60,730 nucleotides of DNA, from positions 57,337 to 118,066 of the forward strand of contig JAGRLC010000028.1 in assembly GCA_020441995.1 (NCBI GenBank). Reading direction: 5' to 3'. This document shows positions 43,164 to 51,055 of the stretch, one piece after another. Positions within the stretch are counted from its first letter, which is position 1, and every line of letters starts with the position of its first letter. Source of the stretch: Rhodobiaceae bacterium. Its GTDB lineage: Bacteria > Pseudomonadota > Alphaproteobacteria > Rhizobiales > Tepidamorphaceae. The notes below the pieces were generated by a model, which had not been told where the DNA came from, did no database searches, and worked only from the letters and a program-made list of their open reading frames with translations. The translations under genes and the position numbers were made by a program.

Positions 43164-44593
43164 ACGGGCGCCTCCTGAAGCGCGGGCCGAGCCGGCGGCG
43201 TTTCAACGTTTGCCTGCCGCATCATGTAAGCACCCAGCAGCACCAGCGCGGAGATCACCACCACGACGGCGGGCGCAATCGTTTTCCGGTCGGACTGCGA
43301 GACGGCAACGCGGACGAAGACGGCGATGACGACGAGCAGTATCGACGACAGGACGAACGGTGCCGCGAAGCTGCGGAGGGCCTTCTCCTCCTCACCTACG
43401 GCAGGAACTTCAAGCGGCGCGACATAGAGGTTCTGCGGCGGGATCGGTTCCAGCCTGACGAAGGCTTGCGGCGTCGGCGTCTCGGCGGGCGCGCGGTTCT
43501 GATAGTCGTTCGTCGCGTGCAGGATGACGCCGAGCGCGATCACCGACAGGGAAACGAAGTAGAGCACCGGCGAGAAGTTGCGGATATGGCGCTGGATGAA
43601 GGGGATCAGCAGCGTCAGCAGCAACGAGGCAACCAGGATCGTGCCATAGGCAAGGCTGGTGACGAAGCTCTGCACCGCGCCGAAGTTGAACGTCGCCAGC
43701 ACGAAGGTGATCAGGTAGAGATTGACCGCGCCGAGGAAGGAGCCGAACGCCCCGCCCCGCCCGCCGGCGAGCGATGCCCCGCCCAGCACCAGCGCGGTGA
43801 CCGCGATCAGCGTATAGGTCGTGCCCTGCGAGGGATCGCCCGACGAAATCAGCGCTGTGAAGGTGATCGCTGCAAGGCCCGCGAAGCAGCCCGAAATCAG
43901 ATGTGCGCCGATGCGCACGAGGTAGATCGGCACGCCGCTGGTATAGGCGGCGCGCTCGTCCGATCCCATCAGCCGCAGGTGCGTGAAAAACGCGGTCTGG
44001 GTGAACAGCAGCCAGCCAATGGTCGCCAGAACAAGGATCAGCAATACCGGCGAGAAGATCGTCGTGCCCAGGCCCCATTCCGACATCCATTGCGGCGCAA
44101 GGCCGCCGGGGCGCGGCAGGATGACAAGGTTGATGCCCGAAAGCGCCAGATAGCCCGATAGCGAAACGATGATCGGCTGTACCCGGATATAGATAACCAC
44201 CAGCGCGAACAGGAACTGGTACAGCGCGCCGACGGCAATCGCGTAGCCGAAGACAGCAAAGGGATTTTCCAGGATACCAGCGCCGTGCAGCTGAATCAGC
44301 GTTACGTTGACGAAGCCGATCAGCGGGCCGATGGAGAGATCGACCGTGCCCCGCCCGGCGATGACCGAGGCCATCAGCGCATAGGTCGCAAGTACCAGCG
44401 GCGTCGCGACGATGATCGCGCTGCCGATGCCGTTGCTCGTCATCAGGCTCGGCGAACGCAGCACCGCCAGTCCGAGCAGGCCGAAGAACAGCGTGATCGG
44501 CACCAACAGGAACGGGTTCGCCCGTCCGCCCTGCGCCGGTTCGGCCTCTTTCGTTTCCGCCCCTATGGCGATGTTGGCGGTTACGTCGCTCAT
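43160..44593 (-). CDS. ribose-type ABC transporter permease, enlarged
   Basis: 477 residues, RbsC family core at about 30-330 with GRGTVDLSIGPLIGFVNV, LSGYLALSGINLVIL and ALVLGGASLAGGRGGAFG. A C-terminal extension of about 130 residues has further membrane segments flanking a Pro/Glu-rich soluble loop (NRAPAETPTPQAFVRLEPIP). Overlaps the ATPase gene and the next permease gene by four bases each. Confidence 0.88.
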   Translation of the reverse strand: MSDVTANIAIGAETKEAEPAQGGRANPFLLVPITLFFGLLGLAVLRSPSLMTSNGIGSAIIVATPLVLATYALMASVIAGRGTVDLSIGPLIGFVNVTLIQLHGAGILENPFAVFGYAIAVGALYQFLFALVVIYIRVQPIIVSLSGYLALSGINLVILPRPGGLAPQWMSEWGLGTTIFSPVLLILVLATIGWLLFTQTAFFTHLRLMGSDERAAYTSGVPIYLVRIGAHLISGCFAGLAAITFTALISSGDPSQGTTYTLIAVTALVLGGASLAGGRGGAFGSFLGAVNLYLITFVLATFNFGAVQSFVTSLAYGTILVASLLLTLLIPFIQRHIRNFSPVLYFVSLSVIALGVILHATNDYQNRAPAETPTPQAFVRLEPIPPQNLYVAPLEVPAVGEEEKALRSFAAPFVLSSILLVVIAVFVRVAVSQSDRKTIAPAVVVVISALVLLGAYMMRQANVETPPARPALQEAPV

Positions 44594-46419
44594 CGCCCGA
44601 TACTCTTCGCCGCGCCGGTCTTCGCATCGAACTCGACAATGCGGATCAGTTTGGCCGCCGCCGGTGTGCGCGGCCGCTGCATGGGGACAATGGCGCCGTG
44701 TTCTTCGGGAACGGTAATTCCGCTGGCAGCGGCCTGCGTGCGTGCCTTCATTTCCGCGCGGATGTCTTCGGGCACCTCGACCGCGACCTTGACGCCATCT
44801 GTGGTCCGGCCTGAAACCTCATTATCCACATCCGCCGCGATGCCCTGCCCGTTGCTCAAACCGCTGCCGTCGGTCTGGCCGAACATGGCTTCGAGGATCG
44901 CCTTGGGGTCGAGCTTGCGCCCGTCGAACGCATCGAAGGGCGCGCCGTCGCGGAACACGATGACGCGGCTGGCAAAGCCAATGAATTCCTCAAGTTCCGA
45001 CGACATGTAGACGACCGACTTGCCCTCTTCGGCAAAGGTGCGCAGGTGCTTGTAAAGCTCGTTCTTTGCGCCGACGTCGATGCCGCGCGCGGGATCGTTC
45101 AGCACGATGATGTCGGGGCGCATGGCGAAGCCGCGCCCGATCAGCACCTTTTGCTGGTTACCGCCCGACAGCGAGGTGATCAGGTCTTCCTTCATGCCGA
45201 ACTTGATGAGGAGATTGTCGGCCTCGCGCTTGAACAGCGTAGACAGTGTCGCGCGGTCGATGATGCCCAGAATCCCGGCCCGCTTCTTCTCGCGGTAGAG
45301 CGGCATGACCATGTTCTCGAAGATCGAGAGAGAGGCGAAGATGCCCTCACGCTTGCGGTCGCCGGAAACATAGACGACGCGGTTCGCGACCGCATCGGCA
45401 AGGCTGCGTACCGGGTTCAGTTCGCCGTGGCGGTCGGCAACCTGAACCAGCCCGGCCTGCGCCGGCTCGACACCGGCAATGACCCGCACGAAGGCATCCT
45501 GCCCCTGCCCGTCGAGACCGGCAATGCCGACAATCTCGCCATGGCGCAGGTTGAAATCGAACGTCTTGCCGCCCGGCCAGACCGCGATGCCGCTGGCCTT
45601 CATGGCGAGCGCATCATCCGTCGGCTGGGGACCATGCTGATCGTGATGGGCGCCGGCTTCCTCGTCACCGGTCATCAGCGCCAGCAGGTTCTTTTCGGTG
45701 ATCTCTTCCTTTTCCAATACACCGACATCTCGCCCGTCGCGCAGCACGGTCGCGCGGTCGGAAATGCGGATCAGTTCGGCAATCCGGTGCGTGACGATCA
45801 GCACGGTTGTACCCGCATCTCGCATCGCGCGCATACGCGCGAACAGCCGCTCGGTGCTGTCGAAATCGAGCGCGGCGGAGCTTTCATCGAGGATCAGGAT
45901 CTTCGGATCACTGAGCATGGCGCGGGCAATTGTGATCCACTGCTTGATACCAAGCGGCAGGGTTCCGACAATCGCGTGCGGGTCGATCGGCTCGCCGCAC
46001 AGTTCGCGCATCAGTTCGCTGGCCCGCGCCACCTTGCGCTCGTAGGACAGCGTCTTGGAGAACAGCGCGTCAGCACCCATGAAAATGTTGTCGACGACCG
46101 AACTCTCGTCGGCGACGAGCACCTCCTGATAGACGGTGGAGATGCCGAGAGCCCGGCTCTCCGCCGGCGTTGAAGGTGTTTCCCCCAGGATGGAGACAGA
46201 ACCGCTGTCGATTGGAAGAATGCCGGAAACCACCTTGGCCAGCGTGCTCTTGCCGCAGCCATTGCCGCCCACCACCGCGTGAATCTCGCCGGCGCGCGCG
46301 GAAAAGCTCACGCCATCAAGCGCACGGGTCGGCCCGAAGTATTTCTTCACATTGCGCACGACGATCGTCTCGCGACGCGGTGCGGCCTGTGTTTTTTCTT
46401 CAGGTTGCGGCGACATCAA
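44590..46419 (-). CDS. ribose-type ABC transporter ATPase (two NBDs) with C-terminal tail
   Basis: 609 residues, against about 500 in RbsA-type proteins. NBD1: Walker A GGNGCGKST, Walker B ILILDESSAALD, with a degenerate signature LPLGIKQW. NBD2: intact signature SLSGGNQQKVLIGRG but Walker B IIVLNDPARGIDVGAK, where DE of the usual LDEPTRG is ND. Residues 518-609 form an extra tail ending RIVEFDAKTGAAKSIGR, which resembles the first residues of the lactonase of the same operon (KIVEFDDKG). Drives import with the two enlarged permeases. Confidence 0.9.
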   Translation of the reverse strand: MMSPQPEEKTQAAPRRETIVVRNVKKYFGPTRALDGVSFSARAGEIHAVVGGNGCGKSTLAKVVSGILPIDSGSVSILGETPSTPAESRALGISTVYQEVLVADESSVVDNIFMGADALFSKTLSYERKVARASELMRELCGEPIDPHAIVGTLPLGIKQWITIARAMLSDPKILILDESSAALDFDSTERLFARMRAMRDAGTTVLIVTHRIAELIRISDRATVLRDGRDVGVLEKEEITEKNLLALMTGDEEAGAHHDQHGPQPTDDALAMKASGIAVWPGGKTFDFNLRHGEIVGIAGLDGQGQDAFVRVIAGVEPAQAGLVQVADRHGELNPVRSLADAVANRVVYVSGDRKREGIFASLSIFENMVMPLYREKKRAGILGIIDRATLSTLFKREADNLLIKFGMKEDLITSLSGGNQQKVLIGRGFAMRPDIIVLNDPARGIDVGAKNELYKHLRTFAEEGKSVVYMSSELEEFIGFASRVIVFRDGAPFDAFDGRKLDPKAILEAMFGQTDGSGLSNGQGIAADVDNEVSGRTTDGVKVAVEVPEDIRAEMKARTQAAASGITVPEEHGAIVPMQRPRTPAAAKLIRIVEFDAKTGAAKSIGR

Positions 46420-46446
46420 ACGCTAAATCCGGGTTTCAGATGTTGA

Positions 46447-46471
46447 GGCCGCCGGGAAGCTCCCGGCGGCC
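46447..46471 (-). other. intercistronic hairpin after the binding-protein gene
   Basis: Perfect 11-bp stem GGCCGCCGGGA / TCCCGGCGGCC with a 3-base loop, 10 bases after the binding-protein stop (46482) and before the ATPase start. No U-tract. Confidence 0.7.
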
Positions 46472-46481
46472 CGTATCGCGA

Positions 46482-47651
46482 TTATTTCTTGTAGTCGGCC
46501 GGGTCGGCCGGGTTGACGAAGAACTGGTCGAGGTAAGCCGACGAACCCCACTTGTCCTTGCCGACATTGAGCCAGTCCTGAGCATTCTCGTCGCAGTCTT
46601 CCGCCAGCAGCGCCTTGACGTCGTCATGGGTGATGATCACCGGATCGACGAGGACCGACTGCACCTTCGGACCCTGGCCGAGCAGTGTACGCATCATGAT
46701 GTCCCAGATCAGCGCGATGTCGTCGCCGGGGGGCCATGTCTGCACGGCGCTGTCGATCAGGTCGGGGTTCTTGCGCCAGGTGCACAGCGCACCGCGCTCA
46801 CCGCCGACGGTGACCTTCACGCCCTGACGGCCCGACTGCTGCAGCGCGCGCAGCACGCCCATTTCGGCCGCCGACTGCACGGCGATGCCGTCGAGTTTGC
46901 CGGGGTGCGTTGCAAGCCACTTCTGGACTTCGCCCTGGGCGACCTGATCGGTCCACATGCCGGCGATGGAGCCGACGACCTTGATGCCGGGCGCGGTGGC
47001 AAGACCGGCCTTCACACCACGGTCCTGACTGTCGGAGCCGGACGTGCCGGGGATGCCCTCGACCACGAGGACGTTACCTTCGCCGCCGAGTTCCTCGGCG
47101 AGGCGCTTGCCGATCTCGAAGCCGGCAACCTGATAGTTGACCGAGGAATTGATCGCGGTCGGCGCGGTCAGATAACCGGTCAGCGAGAACGTCGGCACGC
47201 CCTTGTCATAAGCGTACTGGACGGTCTGGTTCAGCGCCGTCGGGTTGGAACAGCACACGAAGATCGCATCGACGCCCTGATCGACAAGCTGGCGCATCTG
47301 CTGGATCTGTGTGGAGTCGTTGAGGTTCGACTGGGTGATGACGACCTCGCTGATCAGCCCGAGCTCCTTGTACTTCGGGATAATGACGTTCTGCAGGTAA
47401 TCCATGGCGTTGGCGCGCCAGGTGTTGCCGGCATAGGACGAGGCGTAGCCGATCTTCCACGGCGGCGGATTCTTGGCCTTGAAGTCACGCAGCGGGCTGG
47501 GCTCGACCGGCTGCGCGGGATCGAGCATGTCCGGGTTGTAAAGCCTTTCGGCTACCGCCGGATCGAGTTCATCCACGCCCTCGGCGCTGGATGCTATGGC
47601 GCCCGACAGCAGGATACCTGCCGCGGCCGCCAATGTGGCTAATACTCTCAT
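46482..47651 (-). CDS. ABC transporter substrate-binding protein (sugar-type, Peripla_BP_4)
   Basis: 389 residues. Signal peptide MRVLATLAAAAGILLSG, cleavage near ASS-AEG. A roughly 45-residue Pro-rich segment precedes the fold, which begins KIGYASSYAGNTWRANAMDY; QLVDQGVDAIFVCCSNPTA and VVEGIPGTSGSDSQDRG are RbsB/XylF-like features. The start is the second ATG, because GGGAGG touches the first and lies nine bases before the second. Supplies ligand to the ABC transporter downstream; with the lactonase upstream, a lactone or sugar lactone is a candidate (inference). Confidence 0.9.
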   Translation of the reverse strand: MRVLATLAAAAGILLSGAIASSAEGVDELDPAVAERLYNPDMLDPAQPVEPSPLRDFKAKNPPPWKIGYASSYAGNTWRANAMDYLQNVIIPKYKELGLISEVVITQSNLNDSTQIQQMRQLVDQGVDAIFVCCSNPTALNQTVQYAYDKGVPTFSLTGYLTAPTAINSSVNYQVAGFEIGKRLAEELGGEGNVLVVEGIPGTSGSDSQDRGVKAGLATAPGIKVVGSIAGMWTDQVAQGEVQKWLATHPGKLDGIAVQSAAEMGVLRALQQSGRQGVKVTVGGERGALCTWRKNPDLIDSAVQTWPPGDDIALIWDIMMRTLLGQGPKVQSVLVDPVIITHDDVKALLAEDCDENAQDWLNVGKDKWGSSAYLDQFFVNPADPADYKK

Positions 47652-47781
47652 TGAGTTCATCCTCCCTTGTGATTTCAGTGTGGGACGTCGCGGGCGTTCC
47701 CGTTTGCATCCCGGTTTCGTTTCAGGCTCCCCTCGCCTTTTCGTCCTCCCCTGCCTTGCTTGGCCGGCTGAAGCTGCCGCC

Positions 47782-48717
47782 TCAGTCGTAGAAATCGTGC
47801 GGCGCCTTCAGGAACGTCTTCCAGTTGTCCGGGTCGTGGCCGGTGACGACCATGGCGCCTGTGTCCTTCGCGACCTGCCGCAACTTGGCGACGGAATCGG
47901 CCGCCTCCGCAGACGACACGACGAGACCCGGCAGTGCCTTGTTCTCCCAGTGATCGAGCGTGTAGGCGGCATCGATGGTCAGCAGCACCGGCCCGGTCTT
48001 GGGCAGGTTGATCAGGAACGACTGGTGTCCCGGCGCGTGACCCGGCGTGAAGATCGTGCGGATGACGCCATCGCCGAACAGGTCATAGAAGTCGGTGTAT
48101 TCGCCGCCGAGGAACTTCCAGTTGAGGCCGGGGCGGTCGAAATCGGCCCGGATGTAGGCACCGGAGGAGAACCAGTGCGGATCGTAGGCGTATTCATACT
48201 CGCGCCGCTGCACGACGATCTGCGCGTTGGGGAAATGACCGATCGCACCGGTGTGATCGAGGTGCAGATGCGACTGCAGAACGTAGCGCACCGAATGCGG
48301 ATCGACGCCGACCATCTTGCACTGGTCTACGCAATTGTCGGCGACATCCATGACCGGATCGTAGGCATCGACCACCGCCCCCCAGTGACCGCGCTTGTCG
48401 ATGGCCACCTCGATGGCATTGCCGCCGTCTATGACGACGTTGCCCATCGGGTGCTTGATCAGGAACCAGGGAACCGGGATCTCGAAGTCGCTCTCGCCCT
48501 GGTTCATCTTGATGTATTTGAGCTTGGTCCGCAGCGTTCCGGTCTGGAACATGTAAAGCTCGATGCCCGACGAGTTGCGGCCCCGGCGTGAGGCTTCGGG
48601 CGCCCGCGACGGCCTTTCCGGGCGCGGCGCAAGGCTGCTCGAACCAAGGCTCGAGGATACCGAACCCGCATCGGTTTCGACGCGCTGGCCCTTGTCGTCG
48701 AATTCCACGATCTTCAT
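47782..48717 (-). CDS. metallo-beta-lactamase-fold lactonase (BlcC/AttM-like)
   Basis: 311 residues. Dinuclear metal site H150-x-H152-x-D154-H155 (SHLHLDHTG), H227 (TPGHAPGH), D249 (TIDAAY), H294 (VTGHDPDN), the pattern of the AttM/BlcC and AiiA lactonases that open gamma-butyrolactone or acyl-homoserine lactones. The first 50 residues are a Ser/Arg/Pro-rich extension (SSSLGSSSLAPRPERPSRAP) without known function. In the same array as a 4-hydroxybutyrate-type dehydrogenase and succinate-semialdehyde dehydrogenase. Confidence 0.87.
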   Translation of the reverse strand: MKIVEFDDKGQRVETDAGSVSSSLGSSSLAPRPERPSRAPEASRRGRNSSGIELYMFQTGTLRTKLKYIKMNQGESDFEIPVPWFLIKHPMGNVVIDGGNAIEVAIDKRGHWGAVVDAYDPVMDVADNCVDQCKMVGVDPHSVRYVLQSHLHLDHTGAIGHFPNAQIVVQRREYEYAYDPHWFSSGAYIRADFDRPGLNWKFLGGEYTDFYDLFGDGVIRTIFTPGHAPGHQSFLINLPKTGPVLLTIDAAYTLDHWENKALPGLVVSSAEAADSVAKLRQVAKDTGAMVVTGHDPDNWKTFLKAPHDFYD

Positions 48718-48766
48718 GAAGTCATTCCCCGGATTTCATGTCTGCCGACGCGTTTAATGCGCGCGT

Positions 48767-49615
48767 TCACGTGCGCTCCCCGATGAGGCGCAGGGCCTCC
48801 TTCAGGTAGACCGCGAACAGCGGATAGTTCTCCGACATCGGGAAGTGCCCGATGTCTTCCATCTCGATGTAGATGCCGCCGGGGATCTGCCGGGCCGTGG
48901 CCTCGGTCGCTTCCGGCGGTGTCAGGTAATCGTAGGTTCCGGTCATCATCACGACAGGGCAGCGCCGGGTGTCGATGCCGCCCAGCTTGCCGCGCAGGTC
49001 GTGATCGACCGAGTAGAAGAAGAGATCGCCTTTGAAGACCTCGGAGCCCTGCGTGTAGTAGTGCCAGGTCAGCCAGCGGTCCATGTCCGGGCTTTGCGGC
49101 GCCATCAGATCCCAGACGCCCGAGGCGCAGACCTGGGCCGCGTTGGCATGGGGGTGGCGCCACCAGTCGAGGAAGAAACCCGGCGCATGCTCGGCCGCCT
49201 CGACGGGAATTACGGCCTTGAAGCGGTCCGGATGATGCAGCGCCAGCTGGAGGGCGACATTGCCGCCAAAAGAGGAGCCCATGAAAATCGGGTCTTCGAG
49301 CTCCAGCGCGTCGCAGAAGGCGACGATGAAATTCATGTAGTGATCGGCGGTCAACCGGTACTCTTCCTTCCACCACTCCTTGTTGAGCGGGGGATCGGAC
49401 TTGCCGTGGCGGGCAAGGTCATAGGCGATGACGTCGTAATTCGCGGTGATCTCGGGGTCTTCCAGCAGGTCGCGCCACTGGTGATTATGGCAGCCCGCCG
49501 TGTGCTGGCAGACCAGCGGAATGCCCGAACCGTTGCGCAGATAGAAAACCTTGTACTCGCAGCCGTCGACCTCGATGGTCACATAGCGGCCGACTACGGG
49601 CGAATGCTTGGCCAT
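48767..49615 (-). CDS. alpha/beta hydrolase
   Basis: 282 residues. Oxyanion region LVCQHTAGCHNHQW, nucleophile elbow GSSFGG, acid TGTYDYLT and catalytic histidine IGHFPMSE near the C-terminus. An esterase, lactonase or C-C hydrolase acting on a small molecule; it may prepare the substrate of the lactonase 50 bases downstream (inference). GGAG seven bases before the ATG. Confidence 0.88.
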   Translation of the reverse strand: MAKHSPVVGRYVTIEVDGCEYKVFYLRNGSGIPLVCQHTAGCHNHQWRDLLEDPEITANYDVIAYDLARHGKSDPPLNKEWWKEEYRLTADHYMNFIVAFCDALELEDPIFMGSSFGGNVALQLALHHPDRFKAVIPVEAAEHAPGFFLDWWRHPHANAAQVCASGVWDLMAPQSPDMDRWLTWHYYTQGSEVFKGDLFFYSVDHDLRGKLGGIDTRRCPVVMMTGTYDYLTPPEATEATARQIPGGIYIEMEDIGHFPMSENYPLFAVYLKEALRLIGERT

Positions 49616-49673
49616 GCGGCACTCCGTGAGATTTCAGTAAGGCGGCAAATGCCCGCGCAATGCCGGCGGCGGC

Positions 49674-50063
49674 TCATACCGGCACACCAACCTTGCGCAG
49701 CAGTTCGAACTGGACGGTGAAATTGCGCAGGTTCTGCATCAGGACGAGAACGTTGCCCTCGATCTTGAGATCGCGGCGGAAGCTGGCCGACCAGATGCCG
49801 TGATACATCGGATCGGGAACGGGACGGGCGAACTCGCGCCATGTCTGGGGGCTTGCCCTCAGCGCGAAGTCGTAGGAGTCCATGGGAGCCGGGTCGATGT
49901 TGACCTCGTGCACCTTGCCGTCAACCATCCGCACGATGACCTTGGCGTTGCCCATGTCCCACAGGTAGGTGCAGGTGAAATACCGCGCCATGGCGCCGAT
50001 CGTCTGATCGCGATCGGATGCCTCGCTGAACCGGACGGCCCAATCCCTGACTGTCATCGCCAA
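49674..50063 (-). CDS. small SCP2-like protein
   Basis: 129 residues. The C-terminal half (YDFALRASPQTWREFARP, then RRDLKIEGNVLVLMQNLRNF) has the spacing of SCP2 sterol-carrier-like domains, which bind hydrophobic small molecules; this is a weak resemblance by eye. A TTG start at 50063 with GGAGGA seven bases upstream is better placed than the ATG six bases later. First gene of the lactonase array and divergent from the IclR regulator. Confidence 0.65.
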   Translation of the reverse strand: MAMTVRDWAVRFSEASDRDQTIGAMARYFTCTYLWDMGNAKVIVRMVDGKVHEVNIDPAPMDSYDFALRASPQTWREFARPVPDPMYHGIWSASFRRDLKIEGNVLVLMQNLRNFTVQFELLRKVGVPV

Positions 50064-50152
50064 TGTGTCTTCCTCCCAAAAGCCACATATGCTGAGACCC
50101 CGAGTCGTTCCGGGACGGTCACGCTATTGTTTCTTATTCTGAGACGTGGCCG

Positions 50153-50172
50153 CTGTTCAATATGCTGAACAG
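50153..50172. promoter_or_regulatory. candidate IclR operator
   Basis: Perfect inverted repeat CTGTTCA-ATATGC-TGAACAG (7-base arms, 6-base spacer) in the divergent promoter region between the SCP2-like gene and the IclR gene, with a further loose half-site (TTTCAGTGGACAG) just after it. Placement suits IclR control of both directions. Confidence 0.65.
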
Positions 50173-50238
50173 TTTTCAGTGGACAGAACGGTAGGCAATG
50201 AGTTAGACGGCTGTCAAGGACTAATTCGGAAACCGTAA

Positions 50239-51036
50239 ATGAACAGGCCCGAGGCAAATCTGAAGCTCGTACCCGCCGTTGAGCGGGCAACACGCATCCT
50301 CGATCTGGTGGCGCGGACGAAGTCTTATCTCAGTCTTTCGGAGCTCTCGCGCGAGCTTGGCATCGCCAAAAGCTCGGTCCACACGTTGTGCAATACGCTG
50401 GTCCAGCTCGAGCTGCTGATCCGCCGCCCGGACCAGACTTTCCAGCTCGGGCCGCATGTCATGCGCTGGTCCAACGCGTTCACCCAACAGTCTGACGTGG
50501 CGGCGGAATTCGCGACGATCTGGGATCAGGAAACCGAATTGCCCGGCGCCACGATCACCCTCACCGTGCTTGATGGTTCCGAGGTTGTATATCTTGCCGC
50601 GCGCAACTCCGCCGTGAGCCATTCGCTAATGGATTTCAAGGCCGGCATGCGCCTGCCCGCTGCTTTCACGGCAACCGGGAAAGCCTTCCTTAGCCACATG
50701 AGCGATTTCGAGGTGAAACGCCTGTACGCGGATGGGCTCCCCCCGCCACGCACACCCTACAGCGTGCAATCAGTCGAAAAACTGCTGGGAGAATTGAGCG
50801 AGACACGCGCCAGAGGGTACTCGGTCGATGACCAGCAGGTTGCCGAAGGCATCGTCTGCTACGGCTCGCCGGTGCTGGATTCACGCAACCGGCCCATGGC
50901 CGGCATAGCCGTCAGTGTTCTCGCCGAACAGGTTTCGGAGGAGGAAAAGGCACGCATTATTTCAAACGTGCAGCGCATCGCCGTGCGCCTCTCGGTGCGC
51001 ATGGGCGCCGATCTTGGCGGTGACGCCGCCAAGTGA
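50239..51036 (+). CDS. IclR-family transcriptional regulator
   Basis: 265 residues. Winged helix at about 12-65 (VERATRILDLVARTKSYLSL, ELGIAKSSVHTLCNTL), then the GAF-like effector domain with LPAAFTATGKAFLSHM and GIVCYGSPVLDSRNRPMAGIAVSV. BlcR, which represses the Agrobacterium butyrolactone operon, belongs to this family, and the gene is divergent from the lactonase array, so the same role is inferred. Confidence 0.9.
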   Translation: MNRPEANLKLVPAVERATRILDLVARTKSYLSLSELSRELGIAKSSVHTLCNTLVQLELLIRRPDQTFQLGPHVMRWSNAFTQQSDVAAEFATIWDQETELPGATITLTVLDGSEVVYLAARNSAVSHSLMDFKAGMRLPAAFTATGKAFLSHMSDFEVKRLYADGLPPPRTPYSVQSVEKLLGELSETRARGYSVDDQQVAEGIVCYGSPVLDSRNRPMAGIAVSVLAEQVSEEEKARIISNVQRIAVRLSVRMGADLGGDAAK

Positions 51037-51055
51037 TGCCGCGCGCCTGCGAGGC

